Below, in pieces: positions 9,201 through 18,285 of a stretch of DNA of 64,000 bases. Numbering within the stretch: the first letter of the stretch is position 1; each line of letters opens with the position of its first letter. The stretch is from NCBI GenBank assembly GCA_963764695.1, contig CAVXTW010000003.1, positions 1 to 64,000 of the forward strand. The letters are read 5' to 3'. This DNA comes from DATFRY01 sp963764695 (GTDB lineage: Bacteria > Myxococcota_A > Polyangia > Haliangiales > Haliangiaceae). The notes under the pieces are model-generated. The model had not been told where the DNA came from and made no database searches. It saw nothing but the letters and a program-made list of their open reading frames with translations. Made by a program: the position numbers and the translations under genes.

Positions 9201-10075
9201 TCCGGCGGCACCGACGGGACCAGCGCGCGCGGCGGCGGTGGCGGGTGCGATTGCTTGTCGAGCAGCACCTGCATGATCGAGCCGTGGTGCGGCACGCGCC
9301 CGGTCAGCGCCTCGTAGAGCAGGCAGCCGAAGCCGTACCAGTCGGCCGCGGCCGACACGCGGCCGTCGGAGACCTGCTCCGGCGCGATGTACTCGACGGT
9401 GCCGACGATGCGGCCGCCGTGATTCTCGCCGCTGCGGCCGTCCAGCTCCACCACCAGGCCGAAGTCGAGCACGACGACCCGGCCGCTGTGGGTGACGAGC
9501 ACGTTGGACGGCTTGATGTCGCGATGGACCATGCCGGCCTGGTGCAGCGCGATGAGCGCGCGGGCCAGCTGGGGCAGCGCGGCGCGCAGGCGCGCCTCGT
9601 CGAACCCGGGGCTCGCCGGCACCGCGCGCAAGGGCGATGCGCGCGTGGCCTCGGCGCGACGGTCGATCTGCAGTCTCGCCGTGTCGGCGCGCGACGGCGA
9701 GCCCTCGTCCGGCTCCGCGCCGGGCCGGCAGTGCCGGATGATGTCGCTCCCCTCGACCAGCTCCATGGTGAGAAAGCCGGTGTCCTCCTCGACGACCATG
9801 TCGTAGAGGTCGACCAGGTTCGGGTGGCTCAGGTGGGCCAGCGCGCGGAACTCGCGCTTGAGCCGGTAGAGCGTGTCCAGGTCGCGTTGCTTGAGCGTCT
9901 TGAGGGCGACCAGCTGGCCGCGCTCGCGATCCTCCGCTTCATAGACCACACCCATCCCACCCTCCCCGATAGGGCGGATGACCCTGAAGCGTTTGCCTGC
10001 CCCTTCTTCGACCTTCACCGAACGACGCGAGAGTCCCGACTCGAGCATCTTAGCCCGGGCCTCCGCGGCGTACAC
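6245..10075 (-). CDS. Ser/Thr protein kinase fused to AAA-type ATPase and TPR-like region
   Basis: 1276 residues. The kinase domain spans about residues 30-330 with an intact glycine loop (GEGGMGVVY), catalytic VALK lysine at Lys59, HRDIKPSN loop and DFG motif, so it should be active. A 40-residue insertion separates the ATP-binding lobe from the catalytic loop. An ATPase module follows, with Walker A GASGIGKT near residue 375 and Walker B VILFLDDLQWSD, as in MalT/PknK-like signalling ATPases. Roughly residues 650-1270 are alpha-helical and TPR-like. There is no transmembrane helix, so it is probably cytoplasmic. This kinase-ATPase-TPR layout is common in Myxococcota and Actinobacteria, coupling phosphorylation to a STAND-type switch. 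Met10 is an alternative start. Confidence 0.92.
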   Translation of the reverse strand: MYAAEARAKMLESGLSRRSVKVEEGAGKRFRVIRPIGEGGMGVVYEAEDRERGQLVALKTLKQRDLDTLYRLKREFRALAHLSHPNLVDLYDMVVEEDTGFLTMELVEGSDIIRHCRPGAEPDEGSPSRADTARLQIDRRAEATRASPLRAVPASPGFDEARLRAALPQLARALIALHQAGMVHRDIKPSNVLVTHSGRVVVLDFGLVVELDGRSGENHGGRIVGTVEYIAPEQVSDGRVSAAADWYGFGCLLYEALTGRVPHHGSIMQVLLDKQSHPPPPPRALVPSVPPDLDALCVDLLAIDPSARPAGADVLRRLGADDADDAAATSLGSVSAATQSVAFAGRELELARLAECARQVDDGTAAVVSVSGASGIGKTALVKRFIESLRRDTGNDIVVLEGRCYERESVPYKAIDAVVDQLARYWNELPSAEAAELLPGNAPLLPRLFPVLGRVSAIAAAPRGDTPPDLHEVRQGAFTALRHVLRRLAVKREVILFLDDLQWSDLDSIRLLADIMRPPAPPALLLVLCTRSDDCSLSDTAADLLTGEGSVEMSIQQAALGGLFDSLAPWLTRLELGPLPPADATWLAGQYLRGTSPEQARRVAEEAGGVPLFIAELAIHTQTTASPDSRPVSFIELVRRRIAQLPDNARELVELAAVSGEPISQRVAATSLAAAPESLGRAIRHLRTVNLMQAAGGRATDRVECYHTRIRECVRAQLPRERVRACHRQLALALEQWSEGSNAQLARHWKGAGEEERAAEHARAAAEEATRQFDFHRAARFYRMALAPGAVGSAEERRSLRVAMAEALANAGRPPEAAAAFRDAAWESDPVTALELRHQSAAALLRGGYVGEGLEAIEDVLRHIGAAAGGHLGSRRAARWRRRWLAMRWVGAGRRAEGDLPRRALTEMDVCGSMAVALSMLDTERGAEYQARFLALALRHAEPRRLSMALALEAGYLAAEGRYRRAEQMANRADRVISRAGDDRAIPYALWARGALALFRDTAWPAALGHFREVMAVLRRQHRTSSFEMLTADQYVSLCRLMLGELSLLAEKVPGAVRAADLRGDRYAALSARLRYASVVHLLHGRLDEAERDLDSAVADWAGTQQRGFRVGHYGAVLSRADLCLYAGRPDSFARHWRLDPAGLVRSRLARYPIVLREVAHAAGRVAVARGAVEHARGYAALLRRDGAPASCAMAALLEAGVAARTGDRTGAEVLLIATAADLDRLSMTAYAAAARRALAELYGERSLAATADAFFRGQGVADPARFAAMMVPGFD

Positions 10076-10371
10076 CCGATCGGGCGCGAAGATCGCGGCC
10101 CTGCCTCGTGCTGCCGTAATCGTGGCAAGCAGCGTGACGACGAGATCACGTCGAGGTCGGGCCAGGTATGCGCGCGATCACGCGGCCGGATCGCCTGCCT
10201 CCATGATGTCGGCCGGACCGGCCGGGCCGCATGTCCTACAGAGTGGACTCGCCCGCGCTGCCCTCGCCGGCGCGGTCCGCATCATGTGGCGGTGAAACGC
10301 CGGGCCGGGTGCGGGCTCTACCCGGAGAGAAGCGAACGACCGCGCCGGATGGGCCGGCGGCAGGAGGTTTC
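10076..10371. other. Divergent intergenic region between kinase and ECF sigma genes
   Basis: About 296 bases between two divergent starts. It must hold both promoters, but no convincing -35/-10 pair or palindrome was seen. Open reading continues upstream of the sigma start without a ribosome binding site, so that part is treated as non-coding. Confidence 0.4.
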
Positions 10372-11031
10372 ATGACCGCTGCGATCGCGGCACCCGCTGA
10401 TAGGCTCGCGCGCGTGGATGCCGACTACGAGCTGCTCGACCGCTGGCGAGGCGGCGACGGCGAGGCCGGCCAGGCGCTGTTCGCGCGCCACTTCGACAGC
10501 GTGTACGGGTTCTTTGCCAGCAAGTGCGCCGGCGAGATCGACGAGCTGGTGCAGACGACGTTTCTGGCCTGCGTGCGGGCGCGCGAGCAGTTCCGCAAGG
10601 AGTCGAGCTTTCGCACCTACCTGTTCACCATCGCGCGGCACGAGCTCTACCGCCATCTGCGGCGGCGGCGGCGCGATGGCGAGCGGATCGACTTCTCCGT
10701 CACGTCGGTGGCCGAGCTGGCCACCACCCCGGGCACGCGGATGGCCCGCAGCGAGGAGCACCGCCGCCTGCTCGAGGCGCTGCGCGGCATGCCGGTCGAG
10801 CAGCAGACTCTTCTCGAGCTGCACTACTGGGAGGACATGGACATCTCTTCTCTCGCCGAGATCTTCGCCGCACCGACGGCCACGATCCGGACCCGGCTGC
10901 ACCGGGCACGGCGCGCCCTGCGCGACCGCATGGAGGCCGGCGCCGCCGCGCCGCCGCATGCGCTGGCCACGCTGGAGGGGCTGGACACGTGGGCGCGCCA
11001 GATCGGCGGCCGTCGACGCGGCGAGAGCTGA
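10372..11031 (+). CDS. ECF-type RNA polymerase sigma factor
   Basis: 219 residues from the ATG at 10372, chosen because CAGGAGG precedes it by six bases; the frame stays open for 47 more codons upstream but lacks such a site. Region 2 (about residues 35-105) contains the -10-recognition helices (DELVQTTFLACVRAREQF, FRTYLFTIARHELYRHLRR). Region 4 (about 138-190) has PVEQQTLLELHYWEDMDISSLAEI followed by the recognition helix TATIRTRLHRARRAL. No anti-sigma gene is adjacent. Instead the stop codon lies three bases from the end of a convergent Ser/Thr kinase gene, and the kinase-ATPase gene is divergent. Control by a kinase is plausible but only inferred from context. Confidence 0.9.
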   Translation: MTAAIAAPADRLARVDADYELLDRWRGGDGEAGQALFARHFDSVYGFFASKCAGEIDELVQTTFLACVRAREQFRKESSFRTYLFTIARHELYRHLRRRRRDGERIDFSVTSVAELATTPGTRMARSEEHRRLLEALRGMPVEQQTLLELHYWEDMDISSLAEIFAAPTATIRTRLHRARRALRDRMEAGAAAPPHALATLEGLDTWARQIGGRRRGES

Positions 11032-11034
11032 CCT

Positions 11035-12165
11035 TCACCGGGTCGGGGGAGCCTCCTCGGCGGCAGAACAGCCACGACCGGCAACGGCTGGGCCCCGGTC
11101 GCCGCCGCTCTGCGCGCCGGCCCGGCCGACGGCGAAGGCGCCGGCTGCCAGCGCGGCGGCGGCCACCACGAGGAGGCGGCTGCGCAGCGCGCTGCGCGGA
11201 GGTCCGGCAAGCGCGCGCGTGACCTCGTCCATCGACGGAAAGCGCGCGGCCGGGTCCGCCCGGGTGCCGCGCGCGATGACCGCCTCCAGCCAGCGCGGTA
11301 TCGCCCGGCCGTCGCCGGCGCGCGTGAGCGCCTCGCGCAGCGACGCGCAGAACGCGTACTGATCGGCCGCCGCGGTGATGACGCCGCCGGCGGCCTGCTC
11401 CGGCGCCATGTAGCGCGGCGTGCCGATGACCGGCGGCACGTCCGGCGCGTCGTCGGCGAGGCCGGGCGGACAGGCGAGCCCGAAGTCCAGGACGCGCACT
11501 CTGCCGTCGCGGCCGACGATCGCGTTGTCCGGCTTGAAGTCGCGGTGGACCAGGCCGGCGCGGTGGGCCGCGGCCAGTCCCTCGCCGGCCTGGCGGTAGA
11601 TCTGCGCGATGGCGCGCGGATCGCGCGGGCCGGCGGCGACGTGCTGGCGCAGAGTCTCGCCGCGGACAAGCTCCATGACCAGGAACACCTGATCGGCGTG
11701 GAGACCGACGTCGAACACCGGGACCACGTTCGGGTGAGACAGGCGGGCCAGCGCCTGGCCCTCGGCCAGCACCCGGTCGCGCGCCGCGGCGCTCTCGGCG
11801 CGCAGCAGCTTGATCGCCACCGCGCGCTGCAGCTCCGGGTCGTGGGCCTCCCACACGACGCCCATGCCGCCGGCGCCGGCCCGCTGTACCACGCGATAGC
11901 GGCCGATGCGCGGCGGGCCGGCCCCCTCGCCGAACAGCGCGCTCTCGGCCCGCGCGCGCGCCACCGCTCTCTCGATCTCGTCCACCACCGGCCGCGCGCC
12001 GGCGAGCAGATGGTCCAGCCGATCACGCGCGCGCCGACCCGCCGCCGCGGGAACCGACGACGAGCAGGCGGGGACCAGCTTGAAATGCACGGAGCTCTCC
12101 ACGTCGTGGCAGCGACGCGAGTGCACGCGTCGTGCCCGCGCTCCAACGCCACAACCGCGGGACAT
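11035..12165 (-). CDS. Membrane-anchored Ser/Thr protein kinase with shortened C-lobe
   Basis: 376 residues. The kinase domain begins near residue 87 (RYRVVQRAGAGGMGVVWEA) and keeps all catalytic motifs: VAIK, HRDFKPDN, DFG and the activation-segment GTPRYMAPEQ. After helix F (AAADQYAFCASLREALT) the usual GxxPF stretch and helix G are missing, and the sequence jumps to PRWLEAVIARG and DPAARFPSMDEV, so the C-lobe is about 20-25 residues shorter than normal. One transmembrane helix (LLVVAAAALAAGAFAVG) lies near residue 335, with a short tail. The start is uncertain: a GTG at 12090 preceded by GGAGAG would remove 25 residues with no family features. Convergent with the ECF sigma gene. Confidence 0.88.
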   Translation of the reverse strand: MSRGCGVGARARRVHSRRCHDVESSVHFKLVPACSSSVPAAAGRRARDRLDHLLAGARPVVDEIERAVARARAESALFGEGAGPPRIGRYRVVQRAGAGGMGVVWEAHDPELQRAVAIKLLRAESAAARDRVLAEGQALARLSHPNVVPVFDVGLHADQVFLVMELVRGETLRQHVAAGPRDPRAIAQIYRQAGEGLAAAHRAGLVHRDFKPDNAIVGRDGRVRVLDFGLACPPGLADDAPDVPPVIGTPRYMAPEQAAGGVITAAADQYAFCASLREALTRAGDGRAIPRWLEAVIARGTRADPAARFPSMDEVTRALAGPPRSALRSRLLVVAAAALAAGAFAVGRAGAQSGGDRGPAVAGRGCSAAEEAPPTR

Positions 12166-12289
12166 CGCGAGCCGCTCCGACGGCAGCGCCGCGAACGGTG
12201 GCCTCGGTCACCAAGGATGTGGCCGTGGGAGCCACTCGATCGAAGTCCGCTCGATCGGGATCCACGTGATCGTCTTCGTCGGCCGCGTG

Positions 12290-12700
12290 TCAGCGCGCGT
12301 CGGGCGGCGGATTCTCGGCGAACCACGCGGCGATGCCGGGCATGGCCTCCTCGAAGCCGCCCGGGACCGAGACGTTGAGCATGCCGGCGCGGGCGTCGCT
12401 GCGGTTCTCGAAGTCGTGGGTCATGCCGCCGGGCGCCAGCACGAACGATCCGCGCGGCGCGTCGACCCAGCTATCGCCGAGCAGGATGCTCATCGTCCCC
12501 TCGATGATGAAGAAGACGTCGTCCTCGTCGTGCGAGTGCGGGCCCGGGCCCTTCGTGTTCGCGTCCAGCCACCACTCCGAGATCGAGTACCGGTTGTCGG
12601 TCTCGTCGCCGTCGGCGAGAAAGGCGCTGGCGATGCGGCCCATCGGGTACTGCCTGCCCGCCCCGGGGGCGACGAAGATGGCTTTCCTGGTCATGATCAC
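12290..12700 (-). CDS. Cupin-domain protein
   Basis: 136 residues forming a single cupin barrel. The first cupin motif is visible as GPHSHDEDDVFFIIEG (about residues 52-68), which supplies two His and acidic metal ligands, and the second as GGMTHDFENR (about 92-101). Small one-domain cupins of this kind include mannose-6-phosphate isomerase-like proteins, dioxygenases and sugar-binding regulators, and nothing here decides among them. The frame opens with GTG-ATC-ATG; translation may start at the ATG at 12694, which would trim two residues. The gene is divergent from the acyl-CoA dehydrogenase operon, with about 100 bases between the starts. Confidence 0.85.
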   Translation of the reverse strand: MIMTRKAIFVAPGAGRQYPMGRIASAFLADGDETDNRYSISEWWLDANTKGPGPHSHDEDDVFFIIEGTMSILLGDSWVDAPRGSFVLAPGGMTHDFENRSDARAGMLNVSVPGGFEEAMPGIAAWFAENPPPDAR

Positions 12701-12796
12701 AGCCTGCCGCGTCCAGTCAGCGCGCGTCTTGGAAAGATTTCACCTGAGGAGGCTCGCGCGACGCGGCGCGGCGTCCTGGCGTACTCTCGGCCAGCC

Positions 12797-14005
<1,209 letters not shown>

Positions 14006-14007
14006 CG

Positions 14008-15198
14008 ATGAGCGCGACAATGACATCTGTGAGCCTGTCTTCCCGCCTGCCGGACCAGCTCGCCTGGACCGGCGATCACGATCTCCTGCGCGTCACGGCG
14101 CGGCGCCTGCTGGCCGAGCGCTGTCCGGTAGCCGAGGTGAGAAGGCTGGCCGGCGACGCGGCCGGGTTCGATCGCGGCCTGTGGCGCGAGCTGGCCGAGC
14201 TGGGCTGGACCGGCCTGCACCTGCCCGAGCGGGTCGGCGGCGCCGGGCTCGATCATCTCTCGATGGCGCTGTTGCTCGAGGAGTCGGGACGCGCGCTCTA
14301 CCCCGGTCCGCTGCTCGCCACCGCGCTGGGCGGGCTGGCCATCGCGCGCGCCGGGGCGCCGTCGCAGGCGTCGCGGCTCTTGCCCGACATCGCCGCCGGC
14401 CGCACCATCGCCACCGTCGCGCTGGTCGAGGGCGCCTCGTCGTGGCAGCTGGACGCGGTCTCGGCCACGGCCGAGCCGGTCGAGGACGGCTACCGGCTGC
14501 ACGGCGAGAAGGTGCACGTGCCGTGGGCGCAGGCGGCGGATCTGCTGATCGCTCCTCTGCGCTGGGAGGGCGGCATCGCGCTGTTCGCCGTGCCGCTGGC
14601 GGGCGAGGGGATCGAGGTGGAGGCGGAGGTGCCGCTCGACCCGACGCGCCGGATCGCGCGCGTCCGCTTCGACGGCGCGACGGTGCCGGCCGACGCGCGC
14701 CTGCTCGGGGCGGCCGGCGGCGCGCTGCTGAGCGACCTGCTCGCCCCTGCCCTGGCCTACCTGGCCGCCGAGATGGCGGGTGCGGCCGCCGCCGCGCTCG
14801 ACATGACCTGCGCCTATGCGCGCGAGCGCGTGCAGTTCGATCGCCCGATCGGCGCGTTCCAGGCGGTCAAGCACCCGCTGGTCAACGTGCTGATCGCGGT
14901 CGAGCGGGCCCGCTCGCTCGCCCTGGGCGCGGCCGCGGCGCTCGACCACGCACCGGACCACGCGCTGCGCGCCGCGCGCATGGCCAAGGTGGCCGCCGAG
15001 GAGGCGCTGCTGTTCGCCAGCGACCGCGCGGTCCAGCTGCACGGCGGCTTCGGCTTCACCTGGGACTGCGACGCGCACCTCTACTACAAGCGAGCGCTGG
15101 CCAGCGCGGCGACCTGGGGCGACGCCCTGCACCACCGCCGCGCGCTGGTCGGCGATCTCCGCCGGGTGGCCGGCGTCGCCGCGGAGACCGCACCATGA
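14008..15198 (+). CDS. Acyl-CoA dehydrogenase, second subunit-like
   Basis: 396 residues starting at the ATG two bases after the stop of the first dehydrogenase. It has the N-terminal LGWTGLHLPERVGGAGLDHLSMALLLEE block and the C-terminal helices RVQFDRPIGAFQAVKHPLV and VQLHGGFGFTWDCDAHLYYKRA. The flavin-binding middle domain is diverged: no SEPGAGSD-like sequence is present, and VALVEGASSWQLDAVSAT stands in its place. This unequal pairing is typical of heteromeric acyl-CoA dehydrogenases in which each subunit supplies part of the active site. Its stop overlaps the start of the downstream TyrA-like gene (ATGA), indicating translational coupling. Confidence 0.93.
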   Translation: MSATMTSVSLSSRLPDQLAWTGDHDLLRVTARRLLAERCPVAEVRRLAGDAAGFDRGLWRELAELGWTGLHLPERVGGAGLDHLSMALLLEESGRALYPGPLLATALGGLAIARAGAPSQASRLLPDIAAGRTIATVALVEGASSWQLDAVSATAEPVEDGYRLHGEKVHVPWAQAADLLIAPLRWEGGIALFAVPLAGEGIEVEAEVPLDPTRRIARVRFDGATVPADARLLGAAGGALLSDLLAPALAYLAAEMAGAAAAALDMTCAYARERVQFDRPIGAFQAVKHPLVNVLIAVERARSLALGAAAALDHAPDHALRAARMAKVAAEEALLFASDRAVQLHGGFGFTWDCDAHLYYKRALASAATWGDALHHRRALVGDLRRVAGVAAETAP

Positions 15199-16361
15199 CC
15201 GGCGATCAGGGAAGCGGCGATCAGGGCAGCGGCGCGGGCGGCCCGGGCGGCCCGAACCTCGACGAGCTGCGCCGCGAGCTGGGCGCGGTCAACCGCCAGC
15301 TGCTCGAGCTCGTCGCGCGCCGGCTCGATCTCTCCTCTGCCATCGGCGCCATCAAGCGCCAGAGCGGCGTGTCCACCCGCGACTACGCCCAGGAGCGCGA
15401 CGTGGTCGAGCGCGCCCGCGCGGCCGCGCGCGAGCTCGGCATCTCGCCCGACGTGGCGGAGCGTCTGGTCCTCCTGCTCATCCGCTCGTCGCTGACCGTG
15501 CAGGAGCGCGAGGGCGTGGCCCAGGCGGGGGCCGGCAGCGGCCGCCGCGTGCTGGTCATCGGCGGCGCCGGCAAGATGGGTCGCTGGTTCGTGCGCTTTC
15601 TTGCCTCGCAGGGCTTCACCGTCGAGATCTCGGATCCATCAGGGCCGCTGGCCGGGCACGTCTCGCACCCGGACTGGCGGGCGATCCCGCTCGACCACGA
15701 CATCGTCGTGGTGGCCGCGCCGCTGCGCGAATCGGGCGCCATCCTCGAGGAGCTGGCCACCCGGCCGCCGGCCGGCCTTGTGTTCGACATCGGATCGCTC
15801 AAGAGCCCGCTGCGCCGGGGACTGCTCGCCCTGCGCGAGGCCGGCGCGCGCGTCACCTCGGTGCACCCGATGTTCGGCCCCGACACCGAGCTCCTGTCGG
15901 GTCGCCACGTGCTGTTCATCGACCTGGGCCACGCCGACGCCACCCGCGAGGCGCGCCAGCTGTTCGCGTCGACGATGGCGATCACCCCGGAGATGGATCT
16001 CGAGTCGCACGACCGGCTCATCGCCTACGTCCTCGGCCTGTCGCACGCGCTCAACATCGCCTTCTTCACCGCGCTGGCCGAGAGCGGCGAGGCGGCGCCG
16101 TTTCTGGCCAAGCTGTCGAGCACGACGTTCGACGCGCAGCTCGACGTGGCCAGCCGGGTCGCCGGCGACAGCCCGCACCTCTACTTCGAGATCCAGTCGC
16201 TCAACGACTACGGCGGCGAGTCGCTCGCCGCGCTGCTGTACGCCGTCGAGCGGGTGCGCTCTGTCGTGCGGGCCGGCGACGAGAATGGCTTCGTCGGCCT
16301 GATGCAGCGCGGTCGCGCCTATCTGGGCGGCCGTCCGACCGGCGGCGACGCACCGCCCTGA
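15195..16361 (+). CDS. tyrA: Bifunctional chorismate mutase / prephenate dehydrogenase (T-protein)
   Basis: 388 residues, close to enterobacterial TyrA (about 373). Residues about 20-105 form an AroQ-type chorismate mutase (LDELRRELGAVNRQLLELVARR, SAIGAIKRQSGVSTRDYAQE). Residues about 117-380 form prephenate dehydrogenase with the nucleotide-binding VLVIGGAGKMGRWFVRFLAS and the conserved SVHPMFGPDTELLSGRHV. Together they convert chorismate to 4-hydroxyphenylpyruvate for tyrosine. A low-complexity Gly/Ser/Asp lead of about 20 residues precedes the mutase. The start overlaps the stop of the acyl-CoA dehydrogenase, an unusual neighbour, suggesting a role in a specialised aromatic or acyl pathway or simple coupling by chance. 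The 3' end overlaps a convergent gene by 43 bases. Confidence 0.9.
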   Translation: MTGDQGSGDQGSGAGGPGGPNLDELRRELGAVNRQLLELVARRLDLSSAIGAIKRQSGVSTRDYAQERDVVERARAAARELGISPDVAERLVLLLIRSSLTVQEREGVAQAGAGSGRRVLVIGGAGKMGRWFVRFLASQGFTVEISDPSGPLAGHVSHPDWRAIPLDHDIVVVAAPLRESGAILEELATRPPAGLVFDIGSLKSPLRRGLLALREAGARVTSVHPMFGPDTELLSGRHVLFIDLGHADATREARQLFASTMAITPEMDLESHDRLIAYVLGLSHALNIAFFTALAESGEAAPFLAKLSSTTFDAQLDVASRVAGDSPHLYFEIQSLNDYGGESLAALLYAVERVRSVVRAGDENGFVGLMQRGRAYLGGRPTGGDAPP

Positions 16362-16828
16362 GCGCGAAAGTCGATCACGGCGGCGCCGTGCCGGCGCAGC
16401 CGCGACAGCGCCTTGAAGTGCGCGAACGCGAGCCGCGACAGCGTGATCGACAGGAGGTCCTGGTTCGACTCGGTGCGCGCGATCTCCGCGCCGCGCGCGT
16501 ACAGGGCGGCCGCCAGCGGTGCGCCCACGTCCGCATCGCGACCCAGGCAGTACTCGCTGGCCAGCGCGGCCAGGGCGGCGATCGGCGTGCATTGAGACGA
16601 CGACTCCATCAGGAGTCGCACGGTGCTCTTGAGCGGATGTGGCGGTAACTGATCCACCAGCGCCTGCCGCTCGCCCAGCGAGCCCTCTCGCAGGACGTGA
16701 TGGACCTGCTCGGCGTCCAGCGCCGGCTGCGGCGCCGCGCCGGCGCGGTCGTACCGGTGCCGACTGCGCGCCCATCGTGCCGGCGCCACCAGTTCGTGAA
16801 GCTGCGCTCCCGTGCGCTGTCTTGCCAT
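16319..16828 (-). CDS. Hypothetical alpha-helical protein
   Basis: 169 residues of no family I recognise. The ATG has a good upstream GGAGG seven to eight bases away. The middle is probably alpha-helical (LKSTVRLLMESSSQ, IAALAALASEYCLG, PLAAALYARGAEIARTESNQDLLSITLSRLAFAHFKAL) and looks like two or three TPR-sized helical hairpins. It is convergent with tyrA, overlapping it by 43 bases, and divergent from sigma factor A, so it may belong to the CHAT module or be unrelated. The codon pattern supports a real gene, but the last residues may be an extension. Confidence 0.55.
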   Translation of the reverse strand: MARQRTGAQLHELVAPARWARSRHRYDRAGAAPQPALDAEQVHHVLREGSLGERQALVDQLPPHPLKSTVRLLMESSSQCTPIAALAALASEYCLGRDADVGAPLAAALYARGAEIARTESNQDLLSITLSRLAFAHFKALSRLRRHGAAVIDFRAQGGASPPVGRPPR

Positions 16829-16941
16829 TCCTGGGCCCTCCGTCGCTGCCCTTCGCGAGGACTCCTCACCGGGTGGGAGGAGTCGGCACCTTGAAGACCG
16901 AAACTGCCATTTAAAGACAAGGCGCCGTTCGATGGCTCCGC

Positions 16942-16988
16942 GTTACGCGCAAGTCCTGCGTAACATCTGGGGCTCTCGGCCCGTCGTC
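16942..16988 (+). promoter_or_regulatory. ECF-type promoter of CHAT module A
   Basis: GTTACGC (16942-16948) is the inverted partner of GCGTAAC (16958-16964). The latter is followed after exactly 17 bases by CGTCGTC (16982-16988), twelve bases before the sigma start. A -35 with AAC and a -10 with CGTC is the classical ECF pattern. The same elements with the same 17-base spacing occur at 30896-30926 before module B. The palindrome may also bind a regulator. Confidence 0.65.
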
Positions 16989-16999
16989 TGTGCTATGCA

Positions 17000-17602
17000 G
17001 TGGTTCGGGGTTGGGCCGACGAGAGGGCCGTCGCCTTGGGCGATCGAGAGGACGAGGACCGCCGAATCGCCGACGCGATCGCCGCCGGGGACGCCCGCAC
17101 CGCCGTGGCGCTGCTCATCAATCGAGACGGCGAGCGGATCTATCGCTACTGTCAACGGATGCTGGGCGCCGACGCCGAGGCCGGTGACGCCTTGCAGAAG
17201 GTCTTCCTGCAGGCCTTCGAGGCGATCGAGCGCCGGGCGAAGGTCGACAATCCGGGCGCGTGGCTGCGCGGGATCGCCCGCCACCGCTGCCTCGATGGTA
17301 TCGACCACCGCCGCCGGGCCCCGCTGCTGGTCAACCCGCAGGAGCTCCAGCGCATGAGCGACGCCCACGTAGCGGGAGGGGATCAGCCTCTCGATCCGCG
17401 CCTGCAGCAGCTGCTGGACGAGTGCCTCGACCAGCTCGACCCGCGCAGCCGCACCGCCGTGCTGCTGCGCTACCACGACCACCTCTCCTACGAGGAGATC
17501 AGTGGGAAGACCGGCGATCAGCCGGGTGCGCTCCGGGTGCGGGTCGCGCGCGCGATGCAACTCTTGCGCGCCTGCCTGGAGAAGAAGGGAGGAGCGCTGT
17601 GA
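17000..17602 (+). CDS. ECF-type sigma factor of CHAT module A
   Basis: 200 residues from a GTG at 17000. Region 2 is about residues 25-95 (RIYRYCQRMLGADAEAGDALQKVFLQAFE, AWLRGIARHRCLDGIDHRRR). Region 4 is about 135-190 with LDPRSRTAVLLRYHDHLSYEEIS and the recognition helix GALRVRVARAMQLLRA. A TTG further in is an alternative start. The last four bases overlap the GTGA start of the anti-sigma gene, so the two are coupled. It probably transcribes its own operon from the promoter at 16958-16988. This intact copy is the reference for the frameshifted homologue at 30971. Confidence 0.9.
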   Translation: MVRGWADERAVALGDREDEDRRIADAIAAGDARTAVALLINRDGERIYRYCQRMLGADAEAGDALQKVFLQAFEAIERRAKVDNPGAWLRGIARHRCLDGIDHRRRAPLLVNPQELQRMSDAHVAGGDQPLDPRLQQLLDECLDQLDPRSRTAVLLRYHDHLSYEEISGKTGDQPGALRVRVARAMQLLRACLEKKGGAL

Positions 17603-18285
17603 CATGCGATCGACTCGAGCGCGACGGCGACGACCTGCTGGGCCACCTCGGCGAGGACATGCCGCACGTCGACGAGTGCCCCGATTGCCGGGCCCGGCTG
17701 GCCGGCTACGAGCGTCTCGCCGGTCTGCTGGCCGGTGAGTCCGCGCGCCCGCTGCCCGATGGATGGAAGGACCGCACGCTCGCGCGCATTCGCCAGCGCA
17801 AGTCCCGCCGCAGGACGATTGTCGGCCTTGCCACCTCGGCCGCTGCCGCCGCCGTGGTGGTCCTGTTCGTGCGCTCGACTGCCGAGCCCGAACCGGGGCT
17901 CGTCGTGGGCATCAAGCCCGGGCCGGTGCAGTACCGGGACGCCGAGGTGGAACCACCGCATGCCTCGCAGCCTCTGCCGGCGCACAAGGGCGACTTCCTG
18001 GTGTCCTCGTCGCCGCGGGCGGACGCGGCGCACTTCGAGCTGCGCGTCTACCGCGAATCACGCGAGGTGATGGTCCGCTGTCCCGGCGATGGCGCTCCGA
18101 CCTGCAAGGTCGGCGACGTCGTCGAGCTGAGCTGGCCCCTGCCCAGCCTGGGCAGCTACCAGGTCCTGTGGCTCTCGTCTTCGTCGCCGCTACCCCCGCC
18201 CTCCGGCAACTTCGACGCCGACGTGCGTGCGGCACGCGAGGCCGGCGCGGAGGTGGAAGTGGGCCAGTCGGCCGATGTCAATTAG
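17599..18285 (+). CDS. Zinc-finger transmembrane anti-sigma factor of module A
   Basis: 228 residues starting with GTG inside the sigma stop (GTGA). The N-terminus has the anti-sigma zinc motif His23-x3-Cys27-x2-Cys30 (HVDECPDC), plus Cys3 as a possible fourth ligand. One transmembrane helix lies at about residues 75-95 (TIVGLATSAAAAAVVVLFVR). The outer part (about 115-205) looks like a beta-rich domain (HFELRVYRESREVMVRCPG, VGDVVELSWPLPSLGSYQVLW) followed by SSSPLPPPSGNFDADV. It should hold the sigma factor at the inner membrane and sense a periplasmic signal. Its 3' end overlaps the CHAT gene start by 11 bases. Confidence 0.88.
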   Translation: MTCDRLERDGDDLLGHLGEDMPHVDECPDCRARLAGYERLAGLLAGESARPLPDGWKDRTLARIRQRKSRRRTIVGLATSAAAAAVVVLFVRSTAEPEPGLVVGIKPGPVQYRDAEVEPPHASQPLPAHKGDFLVSSSPRADAAHFELRVYRESREVMVRCPGDGAPTCKVGDVVELSWPLPSLGSYQVLWLSSSSPLPPPSGNFDADVRAAREAGAEVEVGQSADVN

